Origin: a bacterium
Lineage (GTDB): Bacteria > Patescibacteriota > Minisyncoccia > Minisyncoccales > JAGLPU01
DNA length: 17,869 nt
Direction: 5' to 3'
Assembly (NCBI GenBank): GCA_030594935.1
Contig: JAUVEE010000007.1
Coordinates: 1-17,869, forward strand
This document shows positions 14,137-17,869 of the stretch, in pieces (position 1 is the first letter of the stretch; each line of letters begins with the position of its first letter). The notes under the pieces were generated by a model. That model saw only the letters and a list, made by a program, of their open reading frames with translations, was not told where the DNA came from and searched no databases. The position numbers and the translations under genes are program-made.

Positions 14137-14147
14137 ATTATTGTAAA

Positions 14148-15023
14148 ATGAAAGAAGATATAAGAAAAGAATTATCAGGGGTGGAAAATGATGTTTCTTT
14201 GGCCGGCTATACTACTTTTAAAATTGGCGGAAAGGCCAAGTATTTTTTTGAAGCAACCACTAAAGAAGAGATAGTGAAAGCGATTAAGGCAGCCAAAAAG
14301 TGCAATCTGCCTTTTTTTATTTTAAGCCGGGGAAGCAACCTCTTGATTTCTGACCAGGGCTATCAGGGCTTAATAATCAGAATTGGGAATAAGGAATTTG
14401 ATAATCTTCAATGTGGAGCCGGTTTGGATTTAAGCAGGCTGGTGAACTTTGCCAAAGACAACGGCTTAACAGGAATGGAGTGGGCCAGCGGCATTCCCGG
14501 AACAGTCGGCGGAGCAATCTGCGGAAACGCCGGAGCCTTCAAGCGTTCAATAGCCGATGTTCTGGTTCAAGCGGAAGTTTTTGATATTAAGGAGGAAAAA
14601 ATAAAGGCTTTTTCAAACAAAGATTGCCTTTTTAGCTACCGCAGCAGTATTTTTAAAAAAAATCCTCGATTGGTGGTTTTGTCAGCCAGCTTTAAACTGG
14701 AGCCGGGGGATCAGGAAGAGATTGTTCGGAAAATGAAAGAGCATTTGGAATACCGGGCCAAAACCCAGCCTGGCGAATTTCCTTGCGCCGGTTCTATCTT
14801 TAAAAATTCGGCTGAAGTTTCCGCCGGCCGATTGATTGAACAATCCGGCCTGAAAGGAAAAAAAATTGGCGGAGTTGAAGTTTCTGAAAAACACGCCAAT
14901 TTTATTATCAATATTGGTGGAGGAACAGCCCAAGACGTTATCGCTTTAATAGATTTAATTAAACAAGAAGTTGAAAAAAAGACGGGGATAGCTTTAGAAG
15001 AAGAGATACAGTATCTTAGTTGA
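14148..15023 (+). CDS. murB: UDP-N-acetylenolpyruvoylglucosamine reductase MurB
   Basis: A 291-residue FAD enzyme that reduces UDP-GlcNAc-enolpyruvate to UDP-MurNAc with NADPH, the second committed step of peptidoglycan precursor synthesis. The FAD domain shows TTFKIGGKA, SRGSNLLISD and GIPGTVGGAICGNAGAF. The substrate region has SYRSSIFK (R165), PGEFPCAGSIFKN with the proton-donor-type S216, and EKHANFIIN. The conserved glutamate near the C-terminus is in EEEIQYL (about E286). The length and lack of the extra loops of the E. coli enzyme fit type II MurB. It ends in TGA. Its start lies 11 nt after the leader hairpin; the downstream hpf promoter overlaps its stop codon. Confidence 0.95.
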   Translation: MKEDIRKELSGVENDVSLAGYTTFKIGGKAKYFFEATTKEEIVKAIKAAKKCNLPFFILSRGSNLLISDQGYQGLIIRIGNKEFDNLQCGAGLDLSRLVNFAKDNGLTGMEWASGIPGTVGGAICGNAGAFKRSIADVLVQAEVFDIKEEKIKAFSNKDCLFSYRSSIFKKNPRLVVLSASFKLEPGDQEEIVRKMKEHLEYRAKTQPGEFPCAGSIFKNSAEVSAGRLIEQSGLKGKKIGGVEVSEKHANFIINIGGGTAQDVIALIDLIKQEVEKKTGIALEEEIQYLS

Positions 15024-15047
15024 CTTTTTCTTTAAAAATGAAATAAT
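15020..15047 (+). promoter_or_regulatory. Predicted hpf promoter overlapping the murB stop
   Basis: TTGACT (15020-15025) contains the murB stop TGA. AATAAT (15042-15047) follows after 16 bp. The expected start, near 15054, is about two bases before the hpf ATG at 15056, again predicting a leaderless or nearly leaderless message. Confidence 0.45.
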
Positions 15048-15055
15048 TAAATAAT

Positions 15056-15424
15056 ATGAAGATCATTATCAAAACAGAAAAAATAGAATTAAGTCCGGCC
15101 ATTAAGGAATTTATTGAAGAGAAAATCGGCAGTTTGGAAAAGTTCGTTACTTTGCTGCAGGAAGAGGAAAAAGATTATTTTGAAGGCAGAAAGCCTAGAA
15201 TAGAGGCCTGGGTGGAAGTGGGCAAAACAACTGCGCACCATATCAAAGGCCCTTTTTTTCGGGCAGAATGTCAAATTGGTCCTCTTAGGAAAAGTATTCG
15301 GGCTACGGCTAAGTCGGAAGATTTGAGGCAGGCAATAGTGGAAGTAAAAGACGAAATGCAAGTGCAGTTGAAGAAGTATAAAGACCAGCCCAGAGACAAA
15401 GCGAGAAAGAGTGCTGCAAAATAA
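15056..15424 (+). CDS. hpf: Ribosome hibernation promoting factor, short form (HPF/RaiA family)
   Basis: 122 residues with the beta-alpha-beta-beta-beta-alpha layout of the S30AE/RaiA domain. The N-terminal strand is MKIIIKTEKIELSPAIKEFI, and a helix follows (EEKIGSLEKFV). Central strands are RIEAWVEVGKTTAHHIKGPFFRAECQI, and the C-terminal helix is DLRQAIVEVKDEMQVQLKKYK with a basic tail. The family binds the decoding region of the 30S subunit and silences ribosomes in stationary phase. There is no C-terminal dimerisation domain of the long form. Compared with typical short forms there is an acidic insert (about 35-47, LQEEEKDYFEGRK). The gene lies between murB and secA; the secA start follows after 43 bases. 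Confidence 0.88.
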   Translation: MKIIIKTEKIELSPAIKEFIEEKIGSLEKFVTLLQEEEKDYFEGRKPRIEAWVEVGKTTAHHIKGPFFRAECQIGPLRKSIRATAKSEDLRQAIVEVKDEMQVQLKKYKDQPRDKARKSAAK

Positions 15425-15439
15425 ATGTTTTATTTGAAA

Positions 15440-15459
15440 AAAGCGCTTGAGGGCGCTTT
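15440..15459 (+). promoter_or_regulatory. Stem-loop just upstream of the secA start
   Basis: AAAGCGC (15440-15446) pairs perfectly with GCGCTTT (15453-15459) around TTGAGG. No T-run follows, so it is a poor terminator. It ends 8 bases before the secA ATG (15468). The only GAGG near secA lies in its loop, 15 bases from the start. Confidence 0.5.
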
Positions 15460-15467
15460 GCGTTATT

Positions 15468-17869
15468 ATGGGAATATTCAGTAAATTTTTTAGCGGCGGA
15501 GAGGACAAGCACTTAAAAAAAATCCAGCCGTTAGTGGCAGAAATAAACAACCTGGAAGCAAAATTCGAGGGTTTTTCTGCTGAAGAAATGAAAAATAAAA
15601 CAGCTGAATTTAGAGCCAGGCTGGCCAAAGGAGAGTTTCTGGACGCTCTTTTACCGGAAGCTTTTGCTTTGGTGAGGGAAGCGGCTAAAAAGACTCTGCA
15701 GCAGCGGCATTATGATGTTCAGCTGATTGGCGGAATAATCCTGCATCAGGGCAGAATAGCTGAAATGAAAACCGGGGAAGGAAAAACCCTGGCTTCCACT
15801 TTGACTGTTTACCTGAACGCTTTAGAGCAAAAAGGAGTGCATGTTGTTACGGTCAATGATTATTTAACCAAAAGAGACATGGTTTGGATGGGCCAGGTTT
15901 ATCATCTGCTGGGACTGTCTGTTGGCTGTATAGTCCATGAGGCAGCCTATCTTTATGATCCCTCTTTAGATAAAGAAAAAGACGAAGAAAGGGACTTAAC
16001 TGGCAGTTTTAAAGTTGTTGAAAGCTATTTAAAGCCGGTTCCCCGCAAAGAAGCTTATCAGGCGGACATTACCTACGGGACAAATAACGAATTCGGCTTT
16101 GATTATTTGCGGGATAATATGGTCTATGACTTGGAAGCCCAAACCCAAAGAAAACTCAATTATGCCATTATTGACGAGGTGGATTCAATCTTGATTGATG
16201 AAGCCAGAACTCCTTTGATTATTTCCGCTCCGGACACTGAAGCGACTAAGACTTACGGTGAGTTTGCCAAAATCATTCCTCATTTAAAAGAGAACGAACA
16301 TTATAATATTGATGAGAAGCTGAAAGCGGTAACTTTAACCGAAGAAGGGGTTGAAAAAGTGGAAAAGATTCTGGGAATGGAAAATATTTACGAAGAAAAA
16401 GGAATAAAATATCTGCATCATCTTGAACAGGCGTTGCGGGCTCAAGCGCTTTTTAAAAGGGAGCGGGATTATACGGTCAAGGACGGACAAATCATCATTG
16501 TTGACGAATTTACCGGCCGCTTACTGCCCGGCCGCCGCTATTCCGGAGGCCTGCATCAGGCGATTGAAGCCAAAGAAGGAGTAAAGGTCCAGCCGGAATC
16601 AATGACCCTGGCTTCAATCACTTTTCAGAATTATTTCCGGATGTACCAAAAGCTGGCTGGCATGACTGGCACCGCTCTTACTTCAGCCGAGGAGTTTGAT
16701 AAAGTTTACGGACTGGAGGCGACCGCCATCCCCACTAATAAGCCGCTGCTGAGGGAAGACTTACAGGACAGGGTTTATAAGACAAGGGAGGGAAAATTCA
16801 AGGCGGTGGTCGCGGAAATTAAAGAAAGGCATGCCAATGGCCAGCCGGTTTTGGTGGGAACGGTTTCTATCGAAAGGAATGAATATTTGGGCAAGCTGTT
16901 GGAAAGGGAAGGAGTTCCCCATCAGATTTTAAATGCCAAGCGGCACGAGCAGGAGGGAGAAATTATTGCCCAAGCCGGCAGAAAGGGAGCGGTAACTATT
17001 GCCACTAATATGGCTGGTAGAGGAGTGGATATAATCCTGGGAGGCAATCCTGCTCAGGATACAAAAGAGGTTTTGAAATTAGGCGGGCTTCATATTATCG
17101 GCACTGAAAGGCACGAAGCCAGGAGAATTGACAACCAGCTAAGAGGGCGGGCCGGCCGGCAGGGAGATCCTGGGTCTTCCCAATTTTTTGTTTCTTTGGA
17201 GGACGACTTACTGCGCATTTTTGGCGGTGATAAAATAAAATCCTTAATGGAAATGCTGAAAATTCCCGAAGACGAGCCAATTGAAGTCAAGCTGATTTCC
17301 GGCGCGATTGAGTCGGCCCAATCAAAAATTGAAGGAATGAACTTTGACGCGCGCAAGCATCTTTTGGATTATGACGATGTCTTGAACAAGCATCGGGAAG
17401 TGGCTTACAAAAAAAGGAGAGAAGTTTCGGAAAAATTTGAACAGGGAAGTTTAAAAGCGTATATACTGGAGCTGGTGGAAAAACAGGGCCAAAGCAGGGA
17501 AGACTATGAACGCAAAGAAACAGAAATAGGAACAGAAAATATGAGGAGAGTGGAGAAGATTGTTTGTTTGCGGACCTTGGATTTCTTTTGGATGGACCAC
17601 TTGGAAGCCATGGACCATTTGAGAGATTCAGTGCGTTTAAGGGCTTATGGCCAGCAAGACCCTTTAATTGAGTATAAAAATGAGGGTCACAAAATGTTTC
17701 GCAATTTTTTAGACACTGTTGAGGCAGCCATTGTGAAAAATATTATGGCTGCCAGCTTGCCGTCCCAGCCGTCCGTACCAATGTTCAGCGAACCGTCAAG
17801 TTCGGGGACAAAACCAGCGGCAAGCGAGAAGGCCGGTCGGAATGATCCATGTCCGTGCGGAAGCGGCAA
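15468..17869 (+). CDS. secA: Preprotein translocase ATPase SecA (runs off the right edge)
   Basis: 800 codons are open from ATG 15468 (MGIFSKFFSG, a typical SecA start) to the window edge. SecA is the motor that drives proteins through SecYEG. The first nucleotide-binding domain has Walker A in MKTGEGKT (K106) and the DEVD box (D236-D239). YGTNNEFGFDYLRDNM lies between them. The second has TNMAGRGVDIILGG and QLRGRAGRQGDPGSS. The C-terminus ends in the zinc motif CPCGSG, cut by the edge, so only a few residues are missing. The protein is therefore about 810 residues, shorter than E. coli SecA (901). Much of the helical wing between YDDVLNKHR and LRTLDFFWMDHLEAMD is missing. An insert of about 26 residues relative to E. 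coli SecA is also present near residues 157-192. Starts and stops are otherwise intact. Confidence 0.97.
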   Translation, partial: MGIFSKFFSGGEDKHLKKIQPLVAEINNLEAKFEGFSAEEMKNKTAEFRARLAKGEFLDALLPEAFALVREAAKKTLQQRHYDVQLIGGIILHQGRIAEMKTGEGKTLASTLTVYLNALEQKGVHVVTVNDYLTKRDMVWMGQVYHLLGLSVGCIVHEAAYLYDPSLDKEKDEERDLTGSFKVVESYLKPVPRKEAYQADITYGTNNEFGFDYLRDNMVYDLEAQTQRKLNYAIIDEVDSILIDEARTPLIISAPDTEATKTYGEFAKIIPHLKENEHYNIDEKLKAVTLTEEGVEKVEKILGMENIYEEKGIKYLHHLEQALRAQALFKRERDYTVKDGQIIIVDEFTGRLLPGRRYSGGLHQAIEAKEGVKVQPESMTLASITFQNYFRMYQKLAGMTGTALTSAEEFDKVYGLEATAIPTNKPLLREDLQDRVYKTREGKFKAVVAEIKERHANGQPVLVGTVSIERNEYLGKLLEREGVPHQILNAKRHEQEGEIIAQAGRKGAVTIATNMAGRGVDIILGGNPAQDTKEVLKLGGLHIIGTERHEARRIDNQLRGRAGRQGDPGSSQFFVSLEDDLLRIFGGDKIKSLMEMLKIPEDEPIEVKLISGAIESAQSKIEGMNFDARKHLLDYDDVLNKHREVAYKKRREVSEKFEQGSLKAYILELVEKQGQSREDYERKETEIGTENMRRVEKIVCLRTLDFFWMDHLEAMDHLRDSVRLRAYGQQDPLIEYKNEGHKMFRNFLDTVEAAIVKNIMAASLPSQPSVPMFSEPSSSGTKPAASEKAGRNDPCPCGSG

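Noticed and set aside
13965..14147. Possible tRNA or tmRNA-like element in the rodA-murB gap
   Set aside because: No cloverleaf with acceptor, anticodon and T arms could be drawn, and the TTCG seen is inside an ordinary hairpin.
15440..15459. Stem-loop before secA as an intrinsic terminator of hpf
   Set aside because: The 7-bp stem is followed by GCGTTATT and not by a run of T, so termination is unlikely.
15089..15628. 179-codon minus-strand frame opposite hpf and the start of secA
   Set aside because: Both plus-strand genes are strongly supported by motifs. The reverse frame spans two unrelated genes and shows no domain, so it is a shadow.
1..17869. CRISPR arrays, insertion sequences, phage genes or attachment sites
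   Set aside because: No spaced direct repeats, transposase or integrase frames, or terminal inverted repeats were seen. The window is continuous operons of core genes.

Overview
The window looks like a piece of a small-genome Candidate Phyla Radiation (Patescibacteria, probably Parcubacteria-like) chromosome. The reasons are: an AT-rich sequence with very tight gene packing; a complete inner-membrane type IV pilus machine (PilM, PilN, PilO, PilB, PilT, PilC, PilD, pilins) with no secretin gene (pilQ) in the window, as expected of a cell without a classical outer membrane; a SecA with a shortened helical wing; and almost no Shine-Dalgarno motifs. TGA is used as a normal stop (pilN, the FimT-like gene, murB), so this is not a lineage that reads TGA as glycine. 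The taxonomic call is inference from style, not from a marker gene.

Layout. At the left edge, on the minus strand, is the 5-prime end of a comF-like gene (1-295). Diverging from it is the pilus assembly operon: pilM, pilN, pilO, a small unnamed membrane protein in the pilP position, pilB, a single-domain response regulator, pilT and pilC (363-7469). A strong extended -10 promoter then drives the major pilin (7565-7984), which ends at a clear intrinsic terminator. A second promoter interleaved with that terminator drives a second unit: prepilin peptidase pilD, four minor pilin-like genes (FimT/GspH-, PilV/GspI-, PilW/GspJ- and PilX/GspK-like), then ligA and rodA, all joined by overlaps or gaps of a few bases (8051-13964).

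Between rodA and murB lie 183 bases without a long ORF. They hold a near-consensus promoter, a predicted RNA of about 70 nt made of three hairpins and ending in an intrinsic terminator, a second promoter, and a predicted 5-prime-terminal hairpin in the murB leader. The two RNAs share complementary blocks. After murB come hpf (ribosome hibernation factor) and secA, which runs off the right edge inside its C-terminal zinc motif.

Functionally the first 10.8 kb encode one machine. PilM/N/O and the small membrane protein form the alignment platform, PilC the membrane platform, PilB and PilT the extension and retraction motors, PilD the processing peptidase, the major pilin the fibre, and the minor pilins the likely tip or priming complex. 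With comF beside it, a role in DNA uptake is plausible but not shown. The remaining genes (ligA, rodA, murB, hpf, secA) are housekeeping genes for DNA joining, cell wall growth, ribosome protection and secretion.

The most interesting signals are: the candidate small RNA and structured murB leader (13948-14147); the small pilP-position protein that carries a module resembling the N-terminus of PilC; the 16-codon leader ORF and 14-bp palindrome at the pilin promoter; the terminator whose loop doubles as a -35 box; and a repeated pattern of promoters placed so that transcription would start at or within a few bases of the start codon (leaderless mRNAs).
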